DNA of 64,000 nt from UBA5359 sp002410925 [NCBI: bacterium UBP13_UBA5359] (GCA_002410925.1 DHPR01000033.1:277220-341219), one strand, 5' to 3'. Shown: positions 17,882-28,329, numbered from the stretch's first letter. Notes: a model not told the origin generated them from the sequence alone. Numbers and translations are program-made.

Positions 17882-18781
17882 TCAATCCCTATCGCAAATA
17901 CGCGCTTCATAATCTCCGCCCCACTTGAGTTTGGTGCGCAGGATAGTATAGAAATTACGCTCATGCAGCTTGACTACTCTGGCTTTAAAGGGTGCACTCT
18001 TTATCACAATGATATCGCCTTCGATGAGCTTTTCTCCCTCCTGGCCGTCTACTGTGATCATCGCTTCGCGGTCCTCACACTCTACCTTGATCCTTACCTC
18101 TTCATCTCCGGATACCACCAACGACCGCGCATGAAGCGAATGAGCACATATGGGTGTCACTATAATAACGCTCAGGCTGGAATTGACCACCGGACCGCCG
18201 GCTGATAAAGAGTATGCGGTAGATCCCGTAGGCGTAGCCAGGATTATGCCATCGGCGGCATAAGTAGCCAGATAACGATTATCCACATATGTCTTGAAGC
18301 GTATCATCCTGGAAAAAGAGCCTTTGGCCACTACTACATCGTTCATGGCTCGATAGAAGAGCCGCTCTTTTCCGTCAGTTAATACCCGAGCTTGAAGCAT
18401 CATACGTTCATCTATGGTATAACGTCCCCGCGATATTGCTGACAAGGCTTCCTTCACCTTATCCAGGCGAACTTCCGTTAAAAAACCCAGCGTTCCCAAG
18501 TCTACGCCTAATATCGGTATGCCCACGGGTGCCGCCAAACGTGCTGCGCCCAGAAATGAGCCATCGCCACCCAATACCAACAAGAGGTCTATATCACATA
18601 CTAATTCGTTATCTGCGCATCCATACCCGGGCCGGCCAAGCGCCGTTGCAAAAGCAGGTCTCATCTTGATGACGACACATCGCTCTTCCAGCCACTCCAC
18701 AAAATGCCTTACTTTATCGATGATTTTTTCACTTTGTGGATGTGAGATAACGCCTACCGCTTTAGGAAAGCCATTATTCAT
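17882..18781 (-). CDS. nadK: NAD kinase
   Basis: 299 residues. The family motif GGDGSFLGAAR carries the catalytic Asp; the NE-like region reads YRAMNDVVV and the C-terminal glycine-rich strand LATPTGSTAYSLSAGG. It phosphorylates NAD+ to NADP+ in the cytoplasm. The start is the ATG at 18781 with AGGTGA about 9 nt upstream, overlapping the stop of the TPR gene by 8 nt; a GTG at 18793 is less likely. Confidence 0.95.
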   Translation of the reverse strand: MNNGFPKAVGVISHPQSEKIIDKVRHFVEWLEERCVVIKMRPAFATALGRPGYGCADNELVCDIDLLLVLGGDGSFLGAARLAAPVGIPILGVDLGTLGFLTEVRLDKVKEALSAISRGRYTIDERMMLQARVLTDGKERLFYRAMNDVVVAKGSFSRMIRFKTYVDNRYLATYAADGIILATPTGSTAYSLSAGGPVVNSSLSVIIVTPICAHSLHARSLVVSGDEEVRIKVECEDREAMITVDGQEGEKLIEGDIIVIKSAPFKARVVKLHERNFYTILRTKLKWGGDYEARICDRD

Positions 18782-20699
18782 CCGATCGATCACCTATGGC
18801 CTTTATTCTCTCCCTGGCTTTGTCTGTCCATTCATCCTTGGGGTGTTCATCGATAAGTTCCTGATACGTTCTCTTGGCCTTGAACCACTTTCCTAATTGC
18901 TCATAGCATTGGCCTGCCTTGTATTGACTTCGGGCAACCCTTCTTTCAAATGATTTGTAAAGTATCACGACTTTTAGATATTCGGTTAAGGCATCTTCAT
19001 ACAAATTTTGAGCTGCAAGAGCGTCACCTATTTTTTCCTGGGTATCGGCCAGAGCCTCACCTGTTATCAACGACAATGATTTACGATAGGCAGTAACCGC
19101 ATCCGAATACTTCTTCTGTTGATAATAACAATCACCTATGGCAGCTGCCGCCTCGCGCATAAGCCCGTGCTGCGGGTAATCCTTTAAAAGACGCTTGAAA
19201 GACTCTATGGCTGAATCCCAATCAGATGCCTTCATGCTGAAATAACCGGCATAGTAGAGGGCAAACGGCGCCAGTTCCGATTTAGGATAAAGCTCCACTA
19301 CTTTGCGAAATTCAGCTACCGCCTCTGAATACTTCGTCTGCTTGCTAAGCAAATTCGCCACCTGATACTGTGCATCACAGGCCCATTTACTGCTGGGATA
19401 CCTTGATAGCACCTCGCGATATGCCGCAATGGCACCATTGTAATCCGTTAATTCGTAGGCAGCCAATCCAATTTTATAATAGATTATATCATTACGCGCA
19501 TTATCCTTATCTATCGATATTGCACGACGATATATCTCTAAAGCTTTGGCATAGTTCTTCAAATTGAAACAATACTCGCCCATTTGATGAAGAGCCTCCA
19601 CTGCCAGAGCACTCTTGGGATAATTATCGGCCAGCCTGGCATAGGCTTCCATAGCCTGATCATATTTGCCCAATTGATTATGACACCAGCCCTTATTATA
19701 CAAGGCGTCGTGCGTAAATATGCTGGACGGATACTGCTTCAAAAGCTTATCATAAGCTGCGACTGCTTCCGCCAATTTGCTATCCTTGTGATATATCCAT
19801 CCAATATAGTAAATAGCATCATCCGCCCATTCACTGTTAGGAAAATCTCGTAAAATAGCGTTGAAATCATCATATGCCTGCGCAAACTTATTCTGTTCAT
19901 AATACGTCCAGCCGCGAGAGAAGAGCGCATCATCCACAAATTCACTCTGCGGATAATCCGTCAGCACTCTTCCATATGCCTCTACGGCTTTGGAGTATTC
20001 CTTCAGGGAGTAATATGCTTCACCGAGGCGAAACTGTAGTTCAGCAGCCAGCCTGGGGTTTCTATATTGATCCAGAGCTGTCTGATAAGCCGTAACAGCC
20101 CTCTGATAATCTTTCAATTTCATATAACAGAAGCCTATTGAGTAAGCGGCAAAACCGCTTGTTTCTCCCTTTGGCGCTTCCTTTAAAACGCACGAGTATG
20201 ATTTTATAGCTTCCGCATACTGCTGCAGTTGGAAGTGGCTTTCGCCTGCATAATAAGCCGCCAATGAAGCCAATTCCTTGTCCTCGGCAGAGAGAACAGT
20301 GCTAAATTCAGATAAGGCCTTTTCATATTGCTTGGCTTTGAAATAACCCTCTCCCAAACGATAATGCGCCTGCATAAGGTACTGGCTGCTCGGAAATTCG
20401 GCCGTAACCCTTGTATATGCCTGAAATGCAGCCTCTTCCCGGTTCAGCTTATTGTTGCACTCGCCGATAAGGAAGACCGCATCTCCCTTTCTATCTCCCC
20501 TGGGGAATGCAGTAATGTAATTGCCAAACTGCTTTGCAGCCTCTTCATATAGCTCCTTATTATAGAGGCCGACAGCAAAGTAATACTGTTCCTTGGCATC
20601 GGCGGTATCATCCGCTCCGGCAGCAGCAATTGCAACAATAGAAGTCAGGAGAAGAGTAACTGCTCCTATACTTAATACTTTTCGTAACCGGTCGATCAT
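18774..20699 (-). CDS. Exported tetratricopeptide-repeat protein
   Basis: 641 residues: a signal peptide (ITLLL-like core ending AIAAAG) followed by about 15 TPR units of the BamD/YbgF type, with recurring patterns such as EEAAKQFGNYITAFP, AVEAYGRVLTDYP and YYIGWIYHKDSK. The repeats span almost the whole protein, making a long solenoid scaffold. In diderms similar proteins work in envelope or outer-membrane assembly. The ATG at 20699 follows GAGGTG by 6 nt; the GTG at 20708 overlaps it. It overlaps nadK. Confidence 0.82.
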   Translation of the reverse strand: MIDRLRKVLSIGAVTLLLTSIVAIAAAGADDTADAKEQYYFAVGLYNKELYEEAAKQFGNYITAFPRGDRKGDAVFLIGECNNKLNREEAAFQAYTRVTAEFPSSQYLMQAHYRLGEGYFKAKQYEKALSEFSTVLSAEDKELASLAAYYAGESHFQLQQYAEAIKSYSCVLKEAPKGETSGFAAYSIGFCYMKLKDYQRAVTAYQTALDQYRNPRLAAELQFRLGEAYYSLKEYSKAVEAYGRVLTDYPQSEFVDDALFSRGWTYYEQNKFAQAYDDFNAILRDFPNSEWADDAIYYIGWIYHKDSKLAEAVAAYDKLLKQYPSSIFTHDALYNKGWCHNQLGKYDQAMEAYARLADNYPKSALAVEALHQMGEYCFNLKNYAKALEIYRRAISIDKDNARNDIIYYKIGLAAYELTDYNGAIAAYREVLSRYPSSKWACDAQYQVANLLSKQTKYSEAVAEFRKVVELYPKSELAPFALYYAGYFSMKASDWDSAIESFKRLLKDYPQHGLMREAAAAIGDCYYQQKKYSDAVTAYRKSLSLITGEALADTQEKIGDALAAQNLYEDALTEYLKVVILYKSFERRVARSQYKAGQCYEQLGKWFKAKRTYQELIDEHPKDEWTDKARERIKAIGDRSDE

Positions 20700-20787
20700 A
20701 ATGCTCACCTCGTAATTATCTTCTCAATCTGAAAACTGGCCACCGTACATAGTTCTGCGCTTTGTATGCGGATACCTTTTTTCAGAA

Positions 20788-22482
20788 TCAGAAAAGACCG
20801 ATGATTCTCCCATCGTCACTCAGGTCAATCCCCTCTGCAGCAGGTTTTGTCGGTAAACCGGGCATGGTACGTATATCGCCGCAAAGAGGATAGAGGAATC
20901 CTGCCCCGACGGAAGCGCGAATCTCTTTGATCGGCAGCCGGAATCCCGATGGGCATCCTTTTAATAATGGATCGTGTGAGAGTGAAAGATGCGTTTTAGC
21001 CATACAGATAGGCAGCCTGTCATATCCCATTTCCGTATACCTGGCTATCCCTTTCTCGGCCGCAGGCAGATAATCAACACCCTCTGCTCCATACACTTTG
21101 GTAGCGATAATCTCTATCTTTTCCTTTATTGAAATATCCAAATCATACAAAAAACGAAAATCAGCCGGAGTTTCGGCCGCCCGGATTACAGCTTCGGCCA
21201 GTTGGATGCCGCCCTGGCCGCCGGCAGACCAGACATTGCTGATTACAGCCTCAAAAGCACCGGCAGACAACGCCTGCTCGACGACCATATCTATCTCCGC
21301 CTGTGTGTCGGTAGGGAATGAATTAATAGCCACAACTACCGGAATTCCAAATAATGCTGCATTTCTGACTTGCTTTTGCAAATTGGCACACCCTCTGAAC
21401 AATGCATCGAGATTCTCTTCCAGCAAGCCCCTGTCAAGGGGCTTGCCGGCTACAATTTTGAAATCTCCGCTATGGCTCTTCAATGCCCTTACCGTTGCCA
21501 CAAGAACCACAGCGTTCGGGCGCATGTTGCTATAGCGACATTTTATATTCATGAATTTCTCGGCACCAATATCGGCGCCAAAGCCGCTTTCCGTCACAAC
21601 ATATCGTCCCAAACGCATAGCAATCATGTCTGCCAGAATGGAGCTGTTGCCATGAGCTATATTGGCAAAGGGGCCGGTATGAACAATACAAGGATTGTTC
21701 TCCAGCGTCTGCAAGAGGTTAGGCTTGATAGCGTCTCGTAAAAGAACGGCCATAGCTCCTGCCGCCTTCAGGTCTTCAGCCGTAACCGGCCGACCATTTT
21801 CTGCAGCAGCTACAACTATGCGTCCCAACCGCTTGCGAAGATCCTTGAGACCGACTGTTAAGGCTAGAATAGCCATCACTTCAGAAGATACCGATATGTC
21901 GAACCCGGATTCCAAAGGCACGCCGTTCTCTTTGCCGCCAAGCCCGGTTACTATATGCCGAAGAGATCTATCGGATATATCGATGACTCGCCGCCAGTTT
22001 ATAGTATTAAGGTCGATACTCAGCCGGTTACCTTTGATAATACTATTATCCAGCATAGCGGATAATAGATTATGTGCCGCACTGACGGCATGCACATCAC
22101 CGGTAAGATGAAGATTGAAGTCTTCCATCGGGACTACCTGCGCATAGCCTCCGCCTGCAGCTCCGCCTTTGATACCGAATGTCGGCCCCATGGAGGGTTG
22201 CCGTATAGTGGCGATTGCCTTCTGTCCTATATGATTCAGAGCCTCTACCAATCCGATAGTGGTAGTGGTTTTACCTTCACCAAGGGGTGTGGGTGTTATG
22301 GCTGTAACATCGATATACTTAGCATCCGGCCTCTGCTCATACTTCTCTATGACATCCAAATTTATTTTAGCCTTGTATTTGCCGTACAGCTCTATATCAT
22401 CGCTATCCAATCCCAGTGATGCAGCAATATCGGTTATGGGTTTCAGTTTGGCAGCCTGGGCAATCTTCAGATCACTCAGCAT
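20788..22482 (-). CDS. fhs: Formate-tetrahydrofolate ligase
   Basis: 564 residues, the usual length. The ATP site is TPLGEGKTTTTIGLVEAL and the conserved FGIKGGAAGGGYAQVVPMEDFNLHLTGD block is present, with AINSFPTDTQAEID later. It makes 10-formyl-THF from formate, THF and ATP, the first folate step of the Wood-Ljungdahl methyl branch, and runs in reverse in acetate or glycine oxidisers. It is directly downstream of folE and folD, and close to acsE and pta. Confidence 0.97.
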   Translation of the reverse strand: MLSDLKIAQAAKLKPITDIAASLGLDSDDIELYGKYKAKINLDVIEKYEQRPDAKYIDVTAITPTPLGEGKTTTTIGLVEALNHIGQKAIATIRQPSMGPTFGIKGGAAGGGYAQVVPMEDFNLHLTGDVHAVSAAHNLLSAMLDNSIIKGNRLSIDLNTINWRRVIDISDRSLRHIVTGLGGKENGVPLESGFDISVSSEVMAILALTVGLKDLRKRLGRIVVAAAENGRPVTAEDLKAAGAMAVLLRDAIKPNLLQTLENNPCIVHTGPFANIAHGNSSILADMIAMRLGRYVVTESGFGADIGAEKFMNIKCRYSNMRPNAVVLVATVRALKSHSGDFKIVAGKPLDRGLLEENLDALFRGCANLQKQVRNAALFGIPVVVAINSFPTDTQAEIDMVVEQALSAGAFEAVISNVWSAGGQGGIQLAEAVIRAAETPADFRFLYDLDISIKEKIEIIATKVYGAEGVDYLPAAEKGIARYTEMGYDRLPICMAKTHLSLSHDPLLKGCPSGFRLPIKEIRASVGAGFLYPLCGDIRTMPGLPTKPAAEGIDLSDDGRIIGLF

Positions 22483-22496
22483 ATTTTATCCTTTCT

Positions 22497-23063
22497 CTAC
22501 TTATCTTTAACAAGCAGATTCATCATCTCCGACCTGGTCGCCATCTTTGTTCTGAATATACCGCGAACGGCCGATGTAAGGGTCGATGTACCCGGTTTCT
22601 GAACGCCGCGCATGGACATGCACATGTGCTCTGCCTCAATGATTACCATCACGCCCATGGGGTTCAATTGCTGCTCCAGAGCATCGGCAATCTGCGCGGT
22701 CAGACGCTCCTGTACCTGTAATCGTCTGGCATACATATCAACAATTCTGATGAGCTTGGAAAGACCGGTCACTCTGCCGCCCTGCGGTATATAAGCCACA
22801 TGGGCCTTGCCTACAAAAGGAAGCATATGATGCTCGCAGAGTGAATAAAGAGGAATATCCTTTACCAGTACCATCTCATCGTAATCTTTCTCAGTAAAAA
22901 CGCGCACGACACTGGTAGGATCTACGCCGATCCCCTTAAGAATTTCGCCATACATTCTGGCTACTCTGGCCGGAGTGTCGCGCAAGCCTTCGCGCTCAGG
23001 ATCCTCGCCCACAGCCTCCAGTATCATCCGCACGGCTGCTTTAATTTTATCCTTATCTATCAT
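22497..23063 (-). CDS. folE: GTP cyclohydrolase I
   Basis: 188 residues with the zinc and active-site motifs [36 protein letters not shown] and [12 protein letters not shown]. It converts GTP to dihydroneopterin triphosphate, the first step of folate synthesis. It sits between folD and fhs, 14 bp before fhs, so cofactor supply is coupled to folate-dependent one-carbon flow. Confidence 0.96.
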   Translation of the reverse strand: MIDKDKIKAAVRMILEAVGEDPEREGLRDTPARVARMYGEILKGIGVDPTSVVRVFTEKDYDEMVLVKDIPLYSLCEHHMLPFVGKAHVAYIPQGGRVTGLSKLIRIVDMYARRLQVQERLTAQIADALEQQLNPMGVMVIIEAEHMCMSMRGVQKPGTSTLTSAVRGIFRTKMATRSEMMNLLVKDK

Positions 23064-23067
23064 TTCA

Positions 23068-23910
23068 CTACAGCGACCTTTCCGCAGCTTTCACAGTATT
23101 GCTCATCAGCATGGCTATGGTCATCGGCCCTACGCCGCGCGGCACAGGAGTGATATAGCCGGCCACCTTCTGCACCTGGTCGAAATTGACATCTCCTACC
23201 TGGCGATCGCCCACTTTATTTGTGCCGACATCGATCACCACGGCCCCGGGCTTTACCATATCTCCGGTAATAATTTCAGGCTTACCGACTGCCGCTACCA
23301 AGATATCCGCCTGCCGGCATACCTCCGGCAGGTTAGCCGTTTTTGAATGACATATCGTCACCGTAGCATTCTCTCTTAGCAGCAGAATAGCCGCGGGCTT
23401 GCCGACCATATTGCTTCGTCCCACTACTACAGCCTGTTTGCCGGCCATCGGTAGGCCGGTATGCTCTATCAGCTTGATGATACCGGCTGGTGTGCAGGGA
23501 ATAAAAGCTGCATCACCTATCAACAGCTTGCCGATATTCAACGGATGCAGACCATCTACATCCTTCCGCGGCTCAATAGCATTGATAACCTCACCGGCAT
23601 TAAATCCGGAAGGCAGCGGCAATTGAACTAATATACCGTGTATGGCAGAATCGGCGTTCAGCCGCTTTATCAAGTTCAGAAGCTCGCACTGGGATACTTT
23701 TGCCTCCAGTTTATGCTCCTCCGAACGAAGACCAAAACGCTCGCAAGCTCTTTTCTTCATATTGACATATATTCTTGAAGCTGGATCATCGCCGACCAGC
23801 ACTACCGCCAGCCCGGGGCGCACATTCTTCCGTGCAAGAATATCTATGCGCTCCGTTAATTTGTTATAAACAGTGTCAGCCACTGCCCTACCATCGATAA
23901 CAACAGCCAT
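23068..23910 (-). CDS. folD: Bifunctional methylene-THF dehydrogenase / methenyl-THF cyclohydrolase
   Basis: 280 residues. The N-terminal catalytic region has [21 protein letters not shown] (catalytic Lys) and [10 protein letters not shown]; the Rossmann part has [14 protein letters not shown]; the tail is [16 protein letters not shown]. It interconverts methylene-, methenyl- and formyl-THF using NADP(H). It is followed 4 bp later by folE and preceded by nfnB; NfnAB can recycle the NADPH. Confidence 0.97.
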   Translation of the reverse strand: MAVVIDGRAVADTVYNKLTERIDILARKNVRPGLAVVLVGDDPASRIYVNMKKRACERFGLRSEEHKLEAKVSQCELLNLIKRLNADSAIHGILVQLPLPSGFNAGEVINAIEPRKDVDGLHPLNIGKLLIGDAAFIPCTPAGIIKLIEHTGLPMAGKQAVVVGRSNMVGKPAAILLLRENATVTICHSKTANLPEVCRQADILVAAVGKPEIITGDMVKPGAVVIDVGTNKVGDRQVGDVNFDQVQKVAGYITPVPRGVGPMTIAMLMSNTVKAAERSL

Positions 23911-23950
23911 ATTAACCTCCTCTATATGCTAGCTATGCCTATAACCAATT

Positions 23951-25342
23951 TCACAAGCCTTTGGCCTTTAAATATTGATCTATATTCCTGGCAGCAATCT
24001 TGCCGGCACCCATAGCGGCTATGACAGTAGCCGCTCCGGTAACAATATCGCCACCGGCATAAACGCCGGGAATGCTGGTGGCCATAGTATCAGGATCAGC
24101 CGTTATATTGCCCCGTTTATTTGTCTCCAAACCGCCGGTGCTCTGTACAAGCAATGGATTTGGTCCCTGGCCGATGGCCACGATAACCGTATCCACATCA
24201 AGCACGTATTCCGATTCTTCAATAACCACAGGCCGGCGCCTGCCGCTTTCATCGGGTTCGCCCAGTTCCATACGAATACATTCCATACCCTTGACCCAGC
24301 CCTTCTCATCACCCAGAATGGCCACAGGGCTATTCAGAAGCTTAAAATCAATGCCTTCCTCGTGTCCATGATGTTTTTCTTCCGCACGAGCCGGCATCTC
24401 TTCCCAGGCACGTCTATAAACTATGCTCACTTTCTCCGCACCCAAGCGTAAAGCTGTTCTGGCAGCGTCCATGGCCACATTGCCGCCGCCTACTACGGCA
24501 ACATGCCGGCCGATACGCACCGGAGTGTCATACTCCGGAAAACGGTAGGCTCGCATCAGATTTACACGAGTCAAAAATTCATTGGCAGAGTAAACACCAT
24601 TTAAATTTTCACCGGGAAGGCCCAAAAAATAGGGCAACCCGGCACCTGTACCGATAAAGACGGCCTTATAGCCATCGGCAAAGAGATCATCGATGGACAG
24701 CGTAGCGCCTACCAGCATATTATATCTGATATCCACTCCAAGACTGCGGATATATCCTACCTCCTCATCGAGAATAGTCTTGGGCAGTCGGAATTCCGGT
24801 ATACCGTATCTAAGAACGCCTCCAGGCGCATGCAATGCCTCAAAGAGGACAACCTCGTATCCCAACAAGGCTAGATCGGCAGCTGCGGTGAGTCCTGCTG
24901 GGCCCGCACCGACAACCGCCACTTTGGTTTTACTCCCGGAGGATGGTGCAGCCGCCATCCCGGTCTGGCGATGCTCTCTCTCATAATCAGCCACAAACCG
25001 CTCCAGCCTGCCGATAGCTACCGACTCGCCCTTTCGGCCCAGAACACAATGGGCTTCGCATTGGCTCTCCTGCGGGCAGACACGTCCGCAAATGGCAGGC
25101 AGACTGTTCTTACGCCTAATAATCTCAACAGCGCCTATGAAATCGCTCTCCTTTACCCTGGAAATGAACTCCGGGATATCTACTTCAACCGGGCATCCCT
25201 GGGTACAGGGGCGTTTCTTGCAGCCTAGACAACGTGACGCTTCCTGTAATGCCTCGCATTCATTATAACCGTAAGGCACCTCATCAAAGTTCTTTATCCG
25301 CTCTTCTGGAGATTGCTCTCGCATTCTTACCTTATCCGACAC
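23951..25342 (-). CDS. nfnB: NfnB-type NADPH-binding subunit (GltD-like FAD oxidoreductase)
   Basis: 463 residues. N-terminal 4Fe-4S cysteines (CLGCKKRPCTQGCPVEVDIP and CGRVCPQESQC) precede a FAD site VVGAGPAGLTAAADLA and a NADPH site VVGGGNVAMDAARTAL, ending IPGVYAGGDIVTGAATVI. It resembles the glutamate synthase small subunit, but the adjoining nfnA identifies it as the large subunit of an electron-bifurcating NADH-dependent ferredoxin:NADP+ oxidoreductase. It starts at a GTG inside the end of nfnA, with GAGG 7 nt upstream. Confidence 0.88.
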   Translation of the reverse strand: MSDKVRMREQSPEERIKNFDEVPYGYNECEALQEASRCLGCKKRPCTQGCPVEVDIPEFISRVKESDFIGAVEIIRRKNSLPAICGRVCPQESQCEAHCVLGRKGESVAIGRLERFVADYEREHRQTGMAAAPSSGSKTKVAVVGAGPAGLTAAADLALLGYEVVLFEALHAPGGVLRYGIPEFRLPKTILDEEVGYIRSLGVDIRYNMLVGATLSIDDLFADGYKAVFIGTGAGLPYFLGLPGENLNGVYSANEFLTRVNLMRAYRFPEYDTPVRIGRHVAVVGGGNVAMDAARTALRLGAEKVSIVYRRAWEEMPARAEEKHHGHEEGIDFKLLNSPVAILGDEKGWVKGMECIRMELGEPDESGRRRPVVIEESEYVLDVDTVIVAIGQGPNPLLVQSTGGLETNKRGNITADPDTMATSIPGVYAGGDIVTGAATVIAAMGAGKIAARNIDQYLKAKGL

Positions 25343-26172
25343 TTGTGTTCCTCTTTTCTGTACCTATCATAGGCCATCTTTTCTTCTTCACTGAAACGAG
25401 TCTGTCTTCTCAGCAGCTCTGCAAAATCAACTTTATGCCCGTCAAAATCCGGCCCATCGACACAGGAGAACCTTGTCTCTCCGCCTACGGTAACACGACA
25501 ACCGCCACACATGCCGGTACCATCCACCATCAAGGCATTGAGACTCACCACAGTGGATATGTCATACTTCCGGGTAAGATCAGCTACCGCTTTCATCATC
25601 GGCAGAGGTCCGATGGCAACAGCCATATTTACCTTCTCTCCGCCTTCGACAATATTCCTGACAGCATCAGTTACAAAGCCATGCAGGCCATAACTGCCGT
25701 CATCCGTAGTATAATGAACCGCATCGCTTACGGCTTCCATCTCAGCCTGAAAAAAGATCAAATCCTTTGATCGTGCGCCTATAACAGAGATAAGCCTGTT
25801 TCCTGCTTCCTTGAAGGCCTTCGCTATGGGATATACAGGTGCAACCCCCACACCGCCTGCGACGCAGAGAACTGTTCCCGCCCGCTCTATATGTGTAGCA
25901 TGTCCCAGCGGCCCCAGCACATCGGTCAGAGCATCTCCCTCCTGTAAAGCACAGATTTCGGAAGAACTCTTGCCTACACTCTGCACCACCAGAGTTATCG
26001 TTCCCTTTTGACGATCATAATCTGCAATAGTCAGCGGTATGCGCTCACCCTTTTCTCCATTTCGCACAACCACAAAATGCCCGGCCTGTGCCTTGGCCGC
26101 CACCATCGGAGCCGATACGACCAGGAGCCTGATACTCTCTGCCAGATCAGCTGCATATCCTATCTTATACAT
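25327..26172 (-). CDS. nfnA: NfnA-type NADH/ferredoxin-side subunit
   Basis: 281 residues, in the dihydroorotate dehydrogenase electron-transfer (PyrK-like) family. The FAD domain contains GHFVVVRNGEKGERIPLTIADYD, then a NAD site (LCVAGGVGVAPVYPIAKA). The C-terminal 2Fe-2S ligands are MCGGCRVTVG and FSCVDGPDFDGHKVDF. Together with NfnB it links NADH, NADPH and ferredoxin. The same family also includes SudB/sulfide dehydrogenase, so other substrates are possible. It overlaps nfnB by 16 nt. Confidence 0.88.
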   Translation of the reverse strand: MYKIGYAADLAESIRLLVVSAPMVAAKAQAGHFVVVRNGEKGERIPLTIADYDRQKGTITLVVQSVGKSSSEICALQEGDALTDVLGPLGHATHIERAGTVLCVAGGVGVAPVYPIAKAFKEAGNRLISVIGARSKDLIFFQAEMEAVSDAVHYTTDDGSYGLHGFVTDAVRNIVEGGEKVNMAVAIGPLPMMKAVADLTRKYDISTVVSLNALMVDGTGMCGGCRVTVGGETRFSCVDGPDFDGHKVDFAELLRRQTRFSEEEKMAYDRYRKEEHKCRIR

Positions 26173-26231
26173 AACTATTATCTATCCTGCCTTCCTTTTT
26201 AGTATCCCCAACAAGCACAATAATTTACTGG

Positions 26232-27050
26232 CTATCTCTCCGACAAACCGTTACAGCTGCTGAGAGCAGACTCTCTTGATGCTGTTATATAATTAATACA
26301 AAATTCGTCTCGTCCCGACAAAGCTTCCGCAGCCAGCAATTCCGCCATCAGATCCTTATCATTCGGGTCCAGTATAACCGCATCCAGGCCAACCATAACA
26401 GCCATAGCAAGGAATGCCCTGTTCAGCAGCCTCCTGTGCGGAAGGCCATAGGAGATATTGCTTAAACCACATATAGTATGTACGCTCGGATAAAGACGCA
26501 TAATACCTTCTATGACGGTTAAAGCCACCTTGGCACTATCTCCTCCTACGCTGACAGGGCGAAGCAGGGGATCGAAATAAATATCTTCGGCTTTCACACC
26601 GCCGGCGAGCAGATCGTTGTAAAGTCTGCCGGCTATGTCAATTCTTTCCGTCGCCCCTTCGGGAATGCCTTTGTCATCCATACAGAGGGCAATAACAGCA
26701 CAACCATAATCCCTTATCAGAGGCAGCGTATTATCATAACGCGCCGTCTCAGCAGTTATTGAATTAACCATGGCCTTGCCTTTATGAACTTCAAGCGCCT
26801 TTGCCAAAGCCAGAGGGTTCGGAGTATCGATGCATAAAGGCTTATCTACAACAGCCTGAACCGTCTTCACCAGCCATTCCAGCATCGCAACTTCATCATT
26901 TACAAAGGTACCGGCATTGACATCAATATAATCGGCGCCTGCCTCAGCCTGCATACGAGCAAGGTTACCGATAAAATGTGAATCACCATTTCTTACAGCA
27001 GCTTCCACTTCCTTACGACTGGTATTTATCTTTTCACCGATTATGATCAT
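26232..27050 (-). CDS. acsE: Methyl-THF:corrinoid/iron-sulfur protein methyltransferase
   Basis: 272 residues, a pterin-binding TIM barrel: IIIGEKINTSRKEV, GADYIDVNAGTF, CIDTPNPLALAKAL, MVNSITAE and a late GLSNISYGLPHRRLLN. This pattern fits AcsE, which moves the methyl group from methyl-THF to the corrinoid protein of the Wood-Ljungdahl pathway; MtrH- and MetH-like methyltransferases are related. It starts 9 nt after AGGTGAGGAG. The corrinoid protein and CODH/ACS genes are not in the window. Confidence 0.85.
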   Translation of the reverse strand: MIIIGEKINTSRKEVEAAVRNGDSHFIGNLARMQAEAGADYIDVNAGTFVNDEVAMLEWLVKTVQAVVDKPLCIDTPNPLALAKALEVHKGKAMVNSITAETARYDNTLPLIRDYGCAVIALCMDDKGIPEGATERIDIAGRLYNDLLAGGVKAEDIYFDPLLRPVSVGGDSAKVALTVIEGIMRLYPSVHTICGLSNISYGLPHRRLLNRAFLAMAVMVGLDAVILDPNDKDLMAELLAAEALSGRDEFCINYITASRESALSSCNGLSER

Positions 27051-27303
27051 TTGCTCCTCACCTTCAGTGTTTTACTGCCTGCCACATCGAAGCTCGCAAA
27101 GCATAGGCGGGTGTCTTAACCTGCAAACGTGCCTCAAGCTCAAAGAATCCACTCTGTTTTCACTTCCCAAACAGACCGGATGCTTCATATATTAACCGCT
27201 AATCCGTATTTCTGGCAAGAGCCAACACGGCTGCTGTGAAATAACTTCAGGCGGTAATTCAGCACGCAAGCCCTTCTTTCTCTTATCCTCCGACCAAGCA
27301 CCC
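27051..27303 (-). other. 253-bp spacer between pta and acsE
   Basis: No gene is supported here. On the minus strand it has one TTGCAGGTT preceded at longer distance by CCGGTCTGTTTG, related to the pair in the oppB-oppC spacer. I looked for cobalamin and THF riboswitch cores and recognised none, and no clear terminator for pta. Confidence 0.5.
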
Positions 27304-28305
27304 TTAGATCTGTTTGGCTTGCAACGCAGTTATGGCTGTAACATTCACGATATCCTCTACATTGCATCCGCGCGATAAATCGTTCACCGGTTTGGCAAGC
27401 CCTTGCAGTATAGGTCCATAAGCCTCAGCCTTTGCCAACCGTTCCACCAGCTTGTAACCTATATTGCCCGCCTGCAGATCTGGAAAGATCAAAACATTGG
27501 CCAGACCCTTCAGTGGACTGCTCTCGGCTTTTTTAGCCGCCACACCGGGAACGATCGCTGCATCTGCCTGCAATTCTCCATCAAGCTTCAAATCCGGACG
27601 TTTTTCATGTGCAATACGAGTTGCCTCCACCACCTTATCCACCAGAGGATGGCTGGCGCTTCCCTTGGTAGAAAAAGAGAGCAGCGCCACTTTGGGCTCT
27701 GAAAATCCCAACAGCCTTACAGCCGTATCAGCTGAGGCGATAGCTATATCAGCCAAGCCTTCAGCAGTGGGGTCAGGTGTCAAGCCGCAATCCGCAAAAA
27801 TAAAAGTTCCATCCTCGCCAAAGCTATGATCAGGCACAACCATAGCGAAAAAGCTGGATACCTGATTCACTCCGGGCGCCGTCTTGATTACCTGCAATGC
27901 AGGCCTTACTGTATCCGCCGTTGCATGGGAAGCTCCCGCTACCTCTCCGTCAGCGTCACCGTTCTTCACCATAAGTACAGCATAATACATAGGATCTTTA
28001 GCTGTTTCCAACGCCTCTTCGGGGGTCATTCCTTTGCTGCGACGCAATTCGTAAAGCAGTTCGGCGTATTTCTCTAAATTTTCGGAAAGAAGAGGATTTA
28101 TGATCTGCACACCAGAGAGAGAAATACCTCTTTCAGCAGCTTTCTCTCTGATAACTTTTTCATCGCCCAGCAAAACGGCTCTGGCTATTCTCTCCCTTGT
28201 TACCATAGAGGAGGCGATTATCAGTCGTTCATCCTCACCTTCCGGGTAGACTATCCGCTTATCCAAAGAGACCGCTTCTTGTCTGATCCTTTTAATAACG
28301 CTCAT
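27304..28305 (-). CDS. pta: Phosphate acetyltransferase
   Basis: 333 residues, the short catalytic-only form. Motifs include [59 protein letters not shown] and [18 protein letters not shown]. It converts acetyl-CoA and phosphate to acetyl phosphate for ATP formation with acetate kinase (not in the window). Long Pta proteins carry an N-terminal DRTGG regulatory region; here a separate gene with that domain lies immediately upstream. Confidence 0.95.
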   Translation of the reverse strand: MSVIKRIRQEAVSLDKRIVYPEGEDERLIIASSMVTRERIARAVLLGDEKVIREKAAERGISLSGVQIINPLLSENLEKYAELLYELRRSKGMTPEEALETAKDPMYYAVLMVKNGDADGEVAGASHATADTVRPALQVIKTAPGVNQVSSFFAMVVPDHSFGEDGTFIFADCGLTPDPTAEGLADIAIASADTAVRLLGFSEPKVALLSFSTKGSASHPLVDKVVEATRIAHEKRPDLKLDGELQADAAIVPGVAAKKAESSPLKGLANVLIFPDLQAGNIGYKLVERLAKAEAYGPILQGLAKPVNDLSRGCNVEDIVNVTAITALQAKQI

Positions 28306-28329
28306 TTTTACCTCCCAATATTTTTGCGC

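Noticed and set aside
27051-27303. Possible riboswitch (cobalamin or THF) upstream of acsE
   Set aside because: I could not find the conserved cores of either class; a covariance-model scan would settle it.
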